A DNA stretch of 64,000 nucleotides from Arcanobacterium phocae (GCF_900105865.1 NZ_LT629804.1:372001-436000); one strand, 5' to 3'. Counted from the stretch's first letter, positions 27,692 through 36,878 are shown. The notes: a model not told the origin generated them from the letters alone. Numbers and translations are program-made.

Positions 27692-29133
27692 ATCTAGCCA
27701 TTAAAAAACTGACGGCCATCATTATTGTCATGTTCTTAACGCTGATGGCTGCCGTGACATATATTCAGTTTTTCAAAGCGCCTGAACTTAACGCTGACAC
27801 CCGAAACGTGCGTACTCTCTGGCGCGAATACGGTACTGATCGTGGCCCTATTATCGTCGCCGGGGAACCGATCGTCACCTCAGAACCATATCCCGACGAA
27901 TACAAGTTCTTACGCACCTACCATCAAGGTGAACTGTATGCTGGCATTACCGGATACTTTTCGACGACGTTCAACTCGATGACTGGCCTGGAGCGTGGCG
28001 AAAATCCAGTGCTAGGCGGTTCTGATTCAGCACTCTTTACGCAACGAATCGAGCAGCTAATCACCGGCCGGCAACCAAAGGGTGGAGCAGTCGAACTAAC
28101 CATTGATCCGCAAGCACAACAGGCCGCTTGGGACGCGTTAGGTGACCGGCGAGGCGCCGTCGTCGCCATCGAGCCGGCAACTGGAAAAATATTGGCACTA
28201 GTGTCTAAGCCATCCTATGATCCAAATGCGCTCGCTAGCCGGGACGCAGCCGCAGCTAATGATGCGTGGAACAGTCTCAACAATGATCCGTCACGGCCGC
28301 TGATCAATCGTGCGCTGGGTGGGGATCTCTACCCGCCTGGATCAGTTTTCAAAATTGTTACCGCAGCGGCCATGATTGAGCATTCTGATCTGAAAGCCGA
28401 CTCACTTATTGAGGCTCCGCTCTCTTTCACGCCTTCTGCCACGACGCATGAGATTTTCAACCCGTATAAGCAGCCGTGCGGTGACGGTTCTGGGCAGGTA
28501 CCACTCGCGGTTGCATTAGCACAGTCCTGTAATACGCCGTTTGCCATCGGCGGCACGAAAGTTGGTGCAGAGGACATGGTTTCGATGGCTACCGCTTTTG
28601 GCTTTAACCAAGAATTATCTATCCCACTTCCGGTTACGGCGTCGAAATTCCCCTATCCGGAAGATCCGGCAGCGCTGGCCATGGATTCGTTCGGGCAACG
28701 CGATGTGAATGTCTCACCGTTGACAATGGCGATGGTTGCTTCGGCGGTTGCTAATCGGGGTACATTGATGAAACCATATCTGGTTGATAAGACTCTCACT
28801 GCTGATCTTGGCGTTCTCTCCGAGACTAAACCGACTGAGTTTAGTACACCGATTAAGGAAGAAACCGCGGATACTTTACGGGCTGCGATGATCAGTGTTG
28901 TCAATGAAGGCACCGGGATCCATGCAGCGTTGAGTAATGTTCAGATTGCTGGAAAGACCGGAACTGCAGAGATCGGTTCTGGCGATGCGGCACATGCGTG
29001 GTTCATCGGTTTCGACGCTGTGGAATCACCCAAAGTTGCTCTCGCTGTGCTCGTCGAAGAAGGCGATAGCGGATGGAAAGTTGCAGCGCCCATTGCCAAG
29101 AAAGTATTCGAGGCGATTATTAATCGTGACTGA
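27688..29133 (+). CDS. pbpA: Class B penicillin-binding protein PbpA
   Basis: 481 residues. An N-terminal membrane anchor (AIIIVMFLTLMAAVTYIQFF) is followed by a short dimerisation region and a transpeptidase domain. Its motifs are SVFK (in PPGSVFKIVTAA), SCN (in AQSCNTPF) and KTG (in AGKTGTAEIG). It cross-links peptidoglycan outside the membrane together with RodA. It is the last gene of the overlapping string. The pknA gene that usually follows pbpA is absent, and pknB comes next after an 83-bp gap with its own promoter. Confidence 0.94.
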   Translation: MNLAIKKLTAIIIVMFLTLMAAVTYIQFFKAPELNADTRNVRTLWREYGTDRGPIIVAGEPIVTSEPYPDEYKFLRTYHQGELYAGITGYFSTTFNSMTGLERGENPVLGGSDSALFTQRIEQLITGRQPKGGAVELTIDPQAQQAAWDALGDRRGAVVAIEPATGKILALVSKPSYDPNALASRDAAAANDAWNSLNNDPSRPLINRALGGDLYPPGSVFKIVTAAAMIEHSDLKADSLIEAPLSFTPSATTHEIFNPYKQPCGDGSGQVPLAVALAQSCNTPFAIGGTKVGAEDMVSMATAFGFNQELSIPLPVTASKFPYPEDPAALAMDSFGQRDVNVSPLTMAMVASAVANRGTLMKPYLVDKTLTADLGVLSETKPTEFSTPIKEETADTLRAAMISVVNEGTGIHAALSNVQIAGKTGTAEIGSGDAAHAWFIGFDAVESPKVALAVLVEEGDSGWKVAAPIAKKVFEAIINRD

Positions 29134-29157
29134 ATCGCAACAATATCTACGCACATT

Positions 29158-29185
29158 TTGACCATGAGATAAGGCAGACTAGATT
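29158..29185 (+). promoter_or_regulatory. Probable promoter of pknB
   Basis: TTGACC (29158-29163) and TAGATT (29180-29185) are separated by 16 nt in the short pbpA-pknB gap, 31 nt before the pknB start. Both hexamers match the vegetative consensus at four or more positions. Confidence 0.5.
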
Positions 29186-29216
29186 TCAGCTGTGTGATCC
29201 AGGAAGGAAGATCAGA

Positions 29217-31088
29217 ATGACAAACATCCCACGTATGCTGGGTGGTCGATACGAAGTCGGTGACCTTATCGGTCGAGGCGGTATGGCACAGGTCCATATG
29301 GGATACGATACGAGGCTCTCACGTACTGTCGCTATCAAAGTTTTGCGATCTGACCATGTGACTGACCAAACATTCGTTGCTCGGTTCCGCCGTGAAGCGC
29401 AAAGCGCAGCCGCTCTGAATCATCCGTCAATCGTCGCAGTCTATGACACCGGCGAAGAGCACATGACTTCTGAAACCGGAGAGACAATCTCTATCCCGTA
29501 TATCGTCATGGAATACGTTAAAGGACGTACCGTCTCAGAACTCCTGAAGAACGGTGACGCCCTGCCGATCAATGAAGCCGTCCAAATCGCCGTCGGGATT
29601 CTGTCCGCACTAGAATACTCCCACCGCGAAGGCATCGTTCACCGGGATATTAAACCCGGCAACATCATGCTAACCAACGATGGCAAGGTCAAGGTCATGG
29701 ACTTTGGCATTGCTCGGGCGCTCTCCGATTCATCGGCAACTATGACGCAAACGAACTCTGTGGTTGGTACTGCTCAATATTTATCTCCAGAGCAAGCTCG
29801 TGGTGAAGTTGTTGATTCGCGTTCAGATCTGTATTCCACCGGTTGCCTACTCTATGAGCTCCTCACCGGACGGCCACCATTCCGAGGCGACTCAGCAGTA
29901 GCAGTCGCATACCAGCATGTATCTGAAATCCCGCAGTCACCGATGGTTCTTGCCCCAGATATTCCAGAGAATATTGACCGCGTTGTCATGAAGTCGCTCG
30001 CTAAGAAGCGCGAAGATCGCTATCAACGAGCAGTCGATATGCGAGCCGATCTGCTCTTAGCACTGCGCGGCGGATACGTTAACGCACCAGAGTCGAACAC
30101 GTGGCGCACCCAGGTTATTCCACAGACACAAACACCGGTAGCGCAGAATGTCCCACCGGCAACCCAACCAACACTCACTGAAACAGGTGTTTCGCCAGCA
30201 GTAGCCACAGATAAAAAGACTAATACACTTCTAATTGTCCTAGGTATTATTCTTCTTATTTTGGCTGGAACTGGTTTGGGATGGGCATTGCTCTCCGGCA
30301 GTGACTCTACCGATACCGAAAAAGCAAATATAGTGACTGTTCCTGACTTAGAAGGCACAAGCCAAGTCACCGCGCGTCAACGCTTAGAAGAAGTGGGATT
30401 GGTTTTTGTTTTAGGCGAACCACAAGAAGATAAGAATATTCCAGAAGGAAAATTCGTATCTTCCGATCCCGCATTTGGTACCGAAGTTAAGAAGGGCTCC
30501 TCGGTAACTGTTTCGTTCTCTTCCGGCGCCGGAACGGTGACAATTCCTGATTTAGCTAATGGCAACTTCAATCAAGACGCAGCAAAACGCGAATTGGAAA
30601 AACTCGGTCTCAAAGTTGGACGAGTCGACGTTAAAGACGTCCCAGGGCGAGCAAAAGATATTGTCACTGAGACCTTGCCTGCGCCTGGTCAACAAGTTGA
30701 ACACGGCACTTCGGTCAATATTGTGATTGCCTCAGGCGAGATCCTTATCGATCAATCGGTAAGCTCAAGGATTATCGATCGGCCTCGCGCAGAAGCTGAA
30801 CAGTACCTCAATGAGACCCTCAAGATCTCTTCGATTACAGTCGAAACCAGAAAAGATGAGAACGCTGTTGAAGGCACCGTTATTGGCATGAGCCTAGAGC
30901 CTGGAAAGGTTCCTTACGATACCAAGGTGACGCTATGGATTGCGGAAAAGCCTGATCCAGCTCCAGCTCCGAAGAAACCAGATTCTAAAACTGGAAATGG
31001 CAACAGCCCAGATAATAATTCTGGCAATAGTGGAAATACTTCGCCAGCCACACCGTCACAACCCGGATCAGAAGACGGCCAACCTTAA
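29217..31088 (+). CDS. pknB: PASTA-domain Ser/Thr protein kinase PknB
   Basis: 623 residues. The kinase domain (about 11-275) has the glycine loop GRGGMAQV, K41 in VAIKVL, HRDIKPGN (D144) and DFG starting at D162. A juxtamembrane linker, one transmembrane helix (about 335-360) and three extracellular PASTA repeats (about 370-437, 438-506 and 507-578) follow, then a low-complexity Pro/Asn/Ser tail. PASTA domains sense muropeptides or lipid II, so the kinase couples wall status to growth. The third PASTA repeat is divergent. Apparently it is the only kinase of the cluster, so FhaA, FhaB and division proteins presumably depend on it. Confidence 0.95.
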   Translation: MTNIPRMLGGRYEVGDLIGRGGMAQVHMGYDTRLSRTVAIKVLRSDHVTDQTFVARFRREAQSAAALNHPSIVAVYDTGEEHMTSETGETISIPYIVMEYVKGRTVSELLKNGDALPINEAVQIAVGILSALEYSHREGIVHRDIKPGNIMLTNDGKVKVMDFGIARALSDSSATMTQTNSVVGTAQYLSPEQARGEVVDSRSDLYSTGCLLYELLTGRPPFRGDSAVAVAYQHVSEIPQSPMVLAPDIPENIDRVVMKSLAKKREDRYQRAVDMRADLLLALRGGYVNAPESNTWRTQVIPQTQTPVAQNVPPATQPTLTETGVSPAVATDKKTNTLLIVLGIILLILAGTGLGWALLSGSDSTDTEKANIVTVPDLEGTSQVTARQRLEEVGLVFVLGEPQEDKNIPEGKFVSSDPAFGTEVKKGSSVTVSFSSGAGTVTIPDLANGNFNQDAAKRELEKLGLKVGRVDVKDVPGRAKDIVTETLPAPGQQVEHGTSVNIVIASGEILIDQSVSSRIIDRPRAEAEQYLNETLKISSITVETRKDENAVEGTVIGMSLEPGKVPYDTKVTLWIAEKPDPAPAPKKPDSKTGNGNSPDNNSGNSGNTSPATPSQPGSEDGQP

Positions 31089-31096
31089 TATCTAAA

Positions 31097-31134
31097 AAGT
31101 GGCCCCGAAGACGCAAGGTTCTTCGGGGCCACTT
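31097..31134. terminator. Bidirectional terminator between pknB and 31147-31302
   Basis: Perfect 14-bp arms AAGTGGCCCCGAAG (31097-31110) and CTTCGGGGCCACTT (31121-31134) have a 10-nt loop. The left side is preceded by AAAA (T-tract on the minus strand) and the right side is followed by AAATATTG. It lies between converging genes. Confidence 0.85.
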
Positions 31135-31146
31135 AAATATTGCTAG

Positions 31147-31302
31147 TTACTCAACAGTGGTGTCAAACCAATTCGAGTTGTAGTACACCCACGGGTAAAC
31201 ATACTGAACTAAAACAAACACTACCCCCGCGAATAACGCTAACATGACAAGGGCTTTCACCCATTTTGGTCCCGGGATAATCCGCCACAAAGCACCGTAC
31301 AT
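31147..31302 (-). CDS. Small membrane protein linked to class E sortase
   Basis: 51 residues beginning MYGALWRIIPGPKWVKAL, followed by one transmembrane helix and an extracellular end YPWVYYNSNWFDTTVE. The pattern MYxALWRxxPGPxWxKAL is typical of tiny conserved actinobacterial proteins encoded next to sortase genes in this same cluster. It starts 2 nt after the sortase stop (TGA CA ATG), so the two are almost certainly co-expressed. Function is unknown; an accessory role for the sortase is possible. Confidence 0.7.
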   Translation of the reverse strand: MYGALWRIIPGPKWVKALVMLALFAGVVFVLVQYVYPWVYYNSNWFDTTVE

Positions 31303-31304
31303 TG

Positions 31305-32246
31305 TCACTCGCCCTTTTCATTCATCTCGATCAGTTCCTTCGGCATTCCTTCAGAACGATCAATCCAATATTCGAATTCACCATGCACAATCCACCGTTG
31401 TGCTGCGCCGTATTCTGGATGGCACGTTGTCAGAGTAATCAGACGACGCGTAGGTGGATCGGTCACTTGAGTACCATTTTCTTCGGCTTCTTTAGCCTTA
31501 TACGGATCCGGCGCTATCACTCGAGTCTGATCTGGGTTCACTAGTTCATGGTCAAGCACGCGATACATGTAATATCCATCCGCAGTTTCGATAATAATTG
31601 GATCGCCCGGATTGATCTTCTCAACAAACCACAGTGCATCACCATTACCGCGACGATGTGCAGCTATCGAGAAGTTACCGATCTCGCCTGGCCACGCAGT
31701 AGTTTCATAATGACCATAACCACCATGATCGAGAATATCCCAATTTGTTGTCCCCTGACTGATAGTACGGGTAGCGAATTTTCCCATCGTAGGCAGGTGA
31801 ATAACACCAAATGTTTCCGCATGCTTAGGCGATAGTGTGAACGGTGGCGGATCTTTTTTTACCGGTTCAGCTACCACTGCAGGTGGCTTGCCGGCCGAGC
31901 GCGAAAAGTCATCAAGCCACTCGTTTTGTACTTGTTTCGCTAAAAATGTGGTCCACCAAAGTTGCCAAGCAATGAATCCGGCCACAATGATGCCAAACGT
32001 GATAAGAAGCTCACCTACAATACCGATGATGATCGCAGATGTTTTTCTTTTTTTGCGCGTGCGCATTTTAGGTTTCTTCTTGCCACCCGCCGACGCGACA
32101 ATCATCGTAGGCGCAGGATCCGGTTCTGTTTGAAATCCGTGGAAAAGATCATCCTGATCGCGCGTTTTTATTCGAGCTTCCCGTGGGAGTGCAGACCGCC
32201 GTCGTACCGGCATGGTGCCGTCTGATACGTTTTGCTCATGTGTCAC
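31305..32246 (-). CDS. Class E sortase
   Basis: About 313 residues from the GTG at 32246 (AAAGGG 6 nt upstream); an alternative GTG lies at 32261. A basic cytoplasmic N-terminus with a run of Lys/Arg precedes a transmembrane helix. The extracellular sortase domain has the catalytic His in SIAAHRRGNGD, the Cys in TLTTCHPEYG and the Arg in AAQRWIVHG. TTCxPxYG with an N-terminal anchor is typical of actinobacterial class E sortases, which attach surface proteins (often LAxTG-type) to the wall. No obvious sortase substrate lies next to it. Its position beside crgA and pknB is conserved in actinobacteria. Confidence 0.92.
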   Translation of the reverse strand: MTHEQNVSDGTMPVRRRSALPREARIKTRDQDDLFHGFQTEPDPAPTMIVASAGGKKKPKMRTRKKRKTSAIIIGIVGELLITFGIIVAGFIAWQLWWTTFLAKQVQNEWLDDFSRSAGKPPAVVAEPVKKDPPPFTLSPKHAETFGVIHLPTMGKFATRTISQGTTNWDILDHGGYGHYETTAWPGEIGNFSIAAHRRGNGDALWFVEKINPGDPIIIETADGYYMYRVLDHELVNPDQTRVIAPDPYKAKEAEENGTQVTDPPTRRLITLTTCHPEYGAAQRWIVHGEFEYWIDRSEGMPKELIEMNEKGE

Positions 32247-32367
32247 AGAATTCCCTTTCACAGTGTTTCATCTGCCCACTATACGGGTATTTGTGAATCT
32301 AAACTACCGCGAACGCGTCAATACCGATAGTCTTATATCGGTAGTTTCACTTTTAGCGAGGAAAATG

Positions 32368-32637
32368 ATGCCTGAATCGAAGAAACGTAAGAAAGTTGAG
32401 GAGCGTCGTATCGCCGCTTCACGTAACCAGCAAGAGCGTCCAGCTCCGGAAATTCAACGCTCCCCACGTTGGTGGGCACCACTCATGGTGACCCTAGCGT
32501 TGATTGGCTTACTTGTGGTAGTAGTTGCCTACGTGTCTCAAGGTCAAGCCCCTATTCCCGGCTTCGGCAACGGAAACCTGTTTATTGGTATCGGTTTGAT
32601 GCTGGCAGGTTTCTTGATGACGATGGGTTGGAAGTAA
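32368..32637 (+). CDS. crgA: Cell division protein CrgA
   Basis: 89 residues. A basic N-terminus (MPESKKRKKVEERR) is followed by SPRWWAPLMVTLALIGLLVVVVAYV and a second helix GNLFIGIGLMLAGFLMTMGWK. The two helices, short loop and C-terminal MGWK-type ending define CrgA. CrgA localises to the septum and coordinates FtsZ and peptidoglycan enzymes in actinobacteria. The second of two adjacent ATGs is chosen because of its spacing from AGGA. It is divergent from the sortase and followed by a strong terminator. Confidence 0.93.
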   Translation: MPESKKRKKVEERRIAASRNQQERPAPEIQRSPRWWAPLMVTLALIGLLVVVVAYVSQGQAPIPGFGNGNLFIGIGLMLAGFLMTMGWK

Positions 32638-32650
32638 CCTCCATACGTTA

Positions 32651-32690
32651 AAATGTTGAGGCTCGCGTTCGTACGCGAGCCTCAACATTT
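32651..32690. terminator. Bidirectional terminator between crgA and the rhomboid gene
   Basis: 17-bp perfect arms AAATGTTGAGGCTCGCG (32651-32667) and CGCGAGCCTCAACATTT (32674-32690) have a 6-nt loop. The right end touches the rhomboid stop codon at 32690-32692. It is flanked by A- and T-rich ends in both directions. Confidence 0.85.
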
Positions 32691-33268
32691 CACCATCCGC
32701 TACGAGATTGTCTTTGCCGACGACGGTGCAGTGGCCACCAGATAGCGGTCAGCAGTAGCCCGGTAAGAAATCCACCGAGATGTGCCTGCCATGAGATTTG
32801 CGGATTTGTGAAAACAATCAGTACGTTGATCACAAGCAAGGCTATGATGCCACGCGGATCAGTCCGCAATGCTCGGGTAAGGACAACGAGCGCTCCGAAA
32901 AGACCAAAAATCGCTCCGGAGGCTCCGACTGCTGCTATATTCCATTCATTCGTCCAGAATGCCCAAGCATACACACCGGCGTTGCCACCGAGAGCACTAG
33001 CAATATAGAGAACAGCAAAACGTGATGATTTAATTGCTGGTTCCAATTCGTTTCCGAGGAAAATCAAGGACAGCAGATTAAATCCGATATGTAGCATCCC
33101 GGCGTGTAGAAAGGCTCCGGTAAGGAAACGCCACGGTTCTGTTTGAGCTAAAAACGGCACAAAAGCATAGTCGTAGAGCGCTTGCGGATAGACGTACGTC
33201 ACCAGGGAAGCTGCAATACATACGGCGCTCATAAACGCTGTTACTGGGGGAATGTTGAGCTTAGACAT
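32690..33268 (-). CDS. Rhomboid-family intramembrane serine protease
   Basis: 192 residues with about six helices. The catalytic serine is in GASGAIFGLFGAL and the histidine in QAHLGGFLTG. FLHAGMLHIGFNLLSL is the conserved second-helix segment with its H-x3-N-like pattern. Rhomboids cut transmembrane substrates within the bilayer; the substrate here is unknown. A rhomboid next to the cyclophilin gene is a common actinobacterial arrangement. A short GAGGA-type binding site precedes the ATG. Confidence 0.92.
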   Translation of the reverse strand: MSKLNIPPVTAFMSAVCIAASLVTYVYPQALYDYAFVPFLAQTEPWRFLTGAFLHAGMLHIGFNLLSLIFLGNELEPAIKSSRFAVLYIASALGGNAGVYAWAFWTNEWNIAAVGASGAIFGLFGALVVLTRALRTDPRGIIALLVINVLIVFTNPQISWQAHLGGFLTGLLLTAIWWPLHRRRQRQSRSGW

Positions 33269-33291
33269 AAATCCTCACATTGGTAAAAGTA

Positions 33292-33323
33292 TTCCTGCCG
33301 CGCCGAAACCGGCGCGGCAGGAA
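33292..33323. terminator. Terminator downstream of the cyclophilin gene
   Basis: 13-bp perfect arms TTCCTGCCGCGCC (33292-33304) and GGCGCGGCAGGAA (33311-33323) have a 6-nt loop. On the minus strand the stem is followed by TACTTTTACC, consistent with termination of the cyclophilin gene before the rhomboid gene. Confidence 0.8.
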
Positions 33324-33343
33324 AGATCAACACAAGAAACGAG

Positions 33344-33865
33344 TTACTCAGTAATAGTGATGGACTCGATCATGATCGGATCGATCGGGCGATCCATTGG
33401 GCCAGTTGGGGTGGTAGCAATCTTGTCCACGACTGCTTTCGACTCATCATCGACGACCTTGCCGAAAATGGTGTGTGCACCGTGGAGCCATGGTGTTGGA
33501 GCAACGGTGATGAAGAACTGTGATCCGTTTGTGCCTTTACCCATGCGCTTACCCGCGTTGGCCATGGCAAGAAGATAAGGCTCATTGAAGGTCAGTTCTG
33601 GGGAGATTTCATCGTCAAACATGTATCCCGGGCCACCGGTACCAGTGCCTAGTGGGTCACCGCCTTGGATCATGAAACCGTCAATGACACGATGGAAAAT
33701 GGTGCCGTTGTAGAGTGGCTCAGTGCTTTCTTCACCGGTAGCAGGATCGATCCACTCACGCTTGCCGGTTGCCAACTCAGTAAAGTTAGCAACTGTTACT
33801 GGGGCATGCTCTGGAAAAAGTTCGATGGAAATATTACCAACAGATGTTGTCATTAGTGCTTTCAT
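33344..33865 (-). CDS. ppiA: Cyclophilin-type peptidyl-prolyl isomerase
   Basis: About 173 residues from the ATG at 33865. It is a single-domain cyclophilin with FHRVIDGFMIQGGDPLGTGTG (active-site Arg in FHRV), FDDEISPELTFN and TNGSQFFITV followed by APTPWLHGAHTIFG. It catalyses cis-trans isomerisation of Xaa-Pro bonds. There is no signal peptide, so it is cytoplasmic. A frame extending 10 residues upstream (to 33895) lacks support. Its position next to the rhomboid, crgA and pknB matches other actinobacteria. Confidence 0.93.
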   Translation of the reverse strand: MKALMTTSVGNISIELFPEHAPVTVANFTELATGKREWIDPATGEESTEPLYNGTIFHRVIDGFMIQGGDPLGTGTGGPGYMFDDEISPELTFNEPYLLAMANAGKRMGKGTNGSQFFITVAPTPWLHGAHTIFGKVVDDESKAVVDKIATTPTGPMDRPIDPIMIESITITE

Positions 33866-34089
33866 AGTCTCAATCTTCCCATACCTTCTCGCCACACACC
33901 ACTAGCAGCACTCCAAGTAACGGCTGAGAGCGAAATAGCAGCGCCGTCGTCGTCATTAATTCGGTTCAGCGCGAACAAAACCAAGCAAAACCGCGTTTTT
34001 ATGTGCACAGGATTACAATTTCATGAAAGAATGGAATGGAAGAAGGCTCGCTGTGAAAATTCACGGCGATGAAACCTGGAGGTGGTGCA

Positions 34090-34956
34090 ATGTCTTTCTT
34101 TAAGCGCAAGACTGCCGCAGAAAAGGCAGCAGATGAAGCTAAGAAGCTCAAGGACCAGGCAGCGAATGCAACTGGAACATTTTTTGCCAAGGTAGCAGAT
34201 GCATACCAGACATCCCGCACATGGGCAGAGCCACGGATCGAAGAAGCCGCAGAGAAGCTGGTTCCGGTAGCACAGCAAGCCGTGACCCGAGCCAATACGG
34301 TAGCTCGTGACGCATACGAGCGCACGATGCCGTACGTAGAAGAAGCAGTAACTAAGGCAAAGCCGTATGTGGAAGAAGCTGTCACCAAAGCTAAGCCCTA
34401 CGTTGATGACGCTCAGGCTTTCGTAGCTGAAAGCACCGATCGCGTGAAAGACGATTATCTTCCACGCGCCAAGAAGGCCGCCAACGCTGCTATTGCAGAG
34501 ATGAAGGCTGGTGCGGATGAGCAGGCGACTAAGATTACGAAGCTTTCCAAGAAAGAAATGAAGAAGGCTAAGAAGGCTGCTAAGAAAGCCGAAAAGAAGG
34601 CTATGAAACTGACGAAGAAGCAGGAAAAGAAGGGACGCGGAAAGAAGATTTTCGGTCTGACGCTTCTTGTTGGCTCTGCTTTGGGAGCAGCTTATGTCGC
34701 GTGGGCTCGTTCCAAGCCAGTTGAGGACCCGTGGGCAGAAGCCTACTGGGAAGATCTGGCTGTTCCAACGGAGGACAGCACCGATTTCACATCGTTCGAA
34801 GAAGCTGTTGATTCAGTCAAAGAGCAGGTAGAAGACGGCGTAGAAAAGGCTGGCGAAGTTGCTGACGAGGTCAAGGAAGCTGCCACTGAAGTAGCTGATG
34901 AGGTTACAGAAAAAGTAACTCCTCTTGATGTTGCAGAGCAACTAGAAGACAAGTAA
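34090..34956 (+). CDS. Helical lysine/alanine-rich membrane protein of unknown function
   Basis: 288 residues, starting at the ATG preceded by GGAGG at 7 nt. The N-terminal two thirds are Ala/Lys/Glu-rich and helical, with an imperfect 11-residue repeat (KPYVEEAVTKA occurring in tandem around residues 85-110) and a dense KKAEKKAMKLTKKQ segment. One transmembrane helix (GLTLLVGSALGAAYVAWA) and an acidic tail with VKEQVEDGVEKAGEVADEV follow. It resembles YtxH or apolipoprotein-like helical proteins of Gram-positives. It may bind the membrane or nucleoid, but there is no firm family. It is monocistronic, followed by a terminator. Confidence 0.7.
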   Translation: MSFFKRKTAAEKAADEAKKLKDQAANATGTFFAKVADAYQTSRTWAEPRIEEAAEKLVPVAQQAVTRANTVARDAYERTMPYVEEAVTKAKPYVEEAVTKAKPYVDDAQAFVAESTDRVKDDYLPRAKKAANAAIAEMKAGADEQATKITKLSKKEMKKAKKAAKKAEKKAMKLTKKQEKKGRGKKIFGLTLLVGSALGAAYVAWARSKPVEDPWAEAYWEDLAVPTEDSTDFTSFEEAVDSVKEQVEDGVEKAGEVADEVKEAATEVADEVTEKVTPLDVAEQLEDK

Positions 34957-34966
34957 TCATCACTGT

Positions 34967-34995
34967 TGTGGGGCAGAACAAAGTTCTGCCCCACA
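34967..34995 (+). terminator. Terminator after 34090-34956
   Basis: 13-bp perfect arms TGTGGGGCAGAAC (34967-34979) and GTTCTGCCCCACA (34983-34995) form a stem with a 3-nt loop, 10 nt past the stop. It separates the gene from the rml locus. Confidence 0.75.
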
Positions 34996-35077
34996 CGTGT
35001 ACCTATTACCACCCGTTACCCCAAAAAATACGGAATAATAGAGGACATACATTAACCCGCAATAGAAGGTAGGTATC

Positions 35078-35953
35078 ATGCGTGGCATTATTTTGGCAGG
35101 TGGGTCCGGCACCCGGCTTCATCCCATTACCCGGGGTATTTCAAAGCAACTCGTGCCAGTCTATGACAAACCGATGGTCTACTATCCCATGACTACTCTT
35201 ATGCTGGCCGGGATTCAAGATATTTTAGTCATTACTACGCCACACGATGCAGAGAGCTTCCAACGTCTTCTTGGCGACGGATCCCAGCTTGGTGTCAACC
35301 TCTCCTATGTTCAGCAACAGCAACCAAACGGACTAGCCCAAGCCTTCGTTTTAGGCGAAGAGTTCATCGGAAACGAAGCAGCGTCGCTCGTTTTGGGTGA
35401 CAACATTTTCTACGGTCCTGGAATGGGAACTCGGTTGCGCCGTCACGTTAACCCGGACGGTGGCGCCGTATTTGCCTACCATGTGGACGATCCGGAACGC
35501 TACGGCGTGGTCGAGTTCGATAGCGAATTCCGGGCGCTCTCCATCGAAGAAAAGCCTACACATCCTAAATCAAACTATGCTGTTCCGGGCCTGTATTTCT
35601 ACGATAACGATGTTGTTGAAATTGCGAAGAATCTTCAGCCTTCGCCACGTGGCGAATACGAGATCACTGATATCAATAAGCATTACCTGCGTGAAGGAAA
35701 GCTAACTGTTGAGGTCTTGCCGCGCGGCACTGCATGGCTTGATACTGGCACATTCGATTCGCTCGCAGACGCTACCTCTTTTGTGCGCACGGTTGAGGCC
35801 CGTCAAGGCTTGAAGATTGGATGCCCGGAAGAAGTTGCGTGGCGCATGGGCTTCCTGACCGACGACGAACTCATCGAACGAGCTGAGCCACTGCGTAAGT
35901 CTGGGTACGGCGAATATTTGATGCGTGTTCTTGCCCGTGGGAAGGACGCCTGA
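35078..35953 (+). CDS. rmlA: Glucose-1-phosphate thymidylyltransferase RmlA
   Basis: 291 residues, typical of the short RmlA. The N-terminal nucleotide-binding signature reads [16 protein letters not shown], then [26 protein letters not shown] and [12 protein letters not shown] are the sugar- and metal-binding regions. It makes dTDP-glucose from glucose-1-phosphate and dTTP, the first step to dTDP-rhamnose. It opens the polysaccharide locus. rmlC, rmlD and rmlB lie further on, so the four genes are split rather than a single operon. Confidence 0.96.
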   Translation: MRGIILAGGSGTRLHPITRGISKQLVPVYDKPMVYYPMTTLMLAGIQDILVITTPHDAESFQRLLGDGSQLGVNLSYVQQQQPNGLAQAFVLGEEFIGNEAASLVLGDNIFYGPGMGTRLRRHVNPDGGAVFAYHVDDPERYGVVEFDSEFRALSIEEKPTHPKSNYAVPGLYFYDNDVVEIAKNLQPSPRGEYEITDINKHYLREGKLTVEVLPRGTAWLDTGTFDSLADATSFVRTVEARQGLKIGCPEEVAWRMGFLTDDELIERAEPLRKSGYGEYLMRVLARGKDA

Positions 35954-35960
35954 ACTTACC

Positions 35961-36833
35961 GTGTCCACCATTTTCGCGGTTATTGTGACATATAACCCTG
36001 GCGACATCTCGCAACTACTGGACCGCTTCGTCGCGCAATGTGCTGAAGTTGTTGTTGTTGATAATTCCGACGTCGATAGCGCCTTACTTCGTTCAGCGTG
36101 CACTGATGCTGGCGCAACTCTCATTAGTTTGGGACAGAATGTTGGCATTGCGGCAGCTCAGAATATCGGCATTGACTATGCACTGAATAGCGGTGCGGAC
36201 GCGGTGCTTTTATCGGACCAAGATTCTATTCCAGGGCCAACAATGGTTGCCGATCTCGCAACACATCTAGGCCCTGGTATTGGCGCTGTTGGACCAGTTC
36301 CCTACGACGGCAATGAACCACTGGTGTACACCGATCACTACTGGGGGCCGAAACGACCTAACACCGCGGTAATCGGGGACGAACCCATTACGGCCGCCTT
36401 CTTGTTGGCTTCCGGATGCTTGATACCGGCACAGGTACTCCGTCATGTTGGGTTGATGCCAGCTGACTATTTTATTGATCATGTAGATTTGGCGTGGTCC
36501 ATGCGAGCACGCACTTATGGGTATCAGCTTCTTGCGATTCCAACAGTTAGGTTGATTCATTCGCTCGGTGACCGCGGAATCAAGATTAAAGGACGCCAAC
36601 GAACTGTTCACGTGCACTCGCCAATTCGTAACTATTATCTGACCCGAAACACGGTAGAGCTGATGCGTAATCCGGATCTGCCAGCTACATGGCGATTCAG
36701 GTATGGCTATTGGATCGCTCGCTTTGCGGCGTTCACCCTATTAGCAAATAGTGATCGAGCAATACGTGCAACTATGATCGGCCGCGGCTTGCGTGATGGT
36801 GTTCGACGTCGAATGGGTAAGATGCCGCAGTAA
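35961..36833 (+). CDS. Family 2 glycosyltransferase (rhamnosyltransferase-like)
   Basis: About 290 residues from a GTG 8 nt after the rmlA stop; a longer frame begins at GTG 35925 inside rmlA. The GT-A fold motifs are VIVTYNPGDISQLLDRF, VVVDNSDVD, GQNVGIAAAQNIGIDYAL, the metal-binding LLSDQDSIP and DHVDLAWSMRARTYGY. The PNGGVA-like loop NVGIAAAQN with D-Q-D fits WbbL/RfbF-type rhamnosyltransferases. It probably transfers rhamnose or another dTDP-sugar during surface glycan assembly in the cytoplasm. No good Shine-Dalgarno sequence is present, suggesting translational coupling to rmlA. Confidence 0.88.
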   Translation: MSTIFAVIVTYNPGDISQLLDRFVAQCAEVVVVDNSDVDSALLRSACTDAGATLISLGQNVGIAAAQNIGIDYALNSGADAVLLSDQDSIPGPTMVADLATHLGPGIGAVGPVPYDGNEPLVYTDHYWGPKRPNTAVIGDEPITAAFLLASGCLIPAQVLRHVGLMPADYFIDHVDLAWSMRARTYGYQLLAIPTVRLIHSLGDRGIKIKGRQRTVHVHSPIRNYYLTRNTVELMRNPDLPATWRFRYGYWIARFAAFTLLANSDRAIRATMIGRGLRDGVRRRMGKMPQ

Positions 36834-36878
36834 CTGGCATATGCTGAATCAACAATAAATGTCAACTATCCTTGAAAT

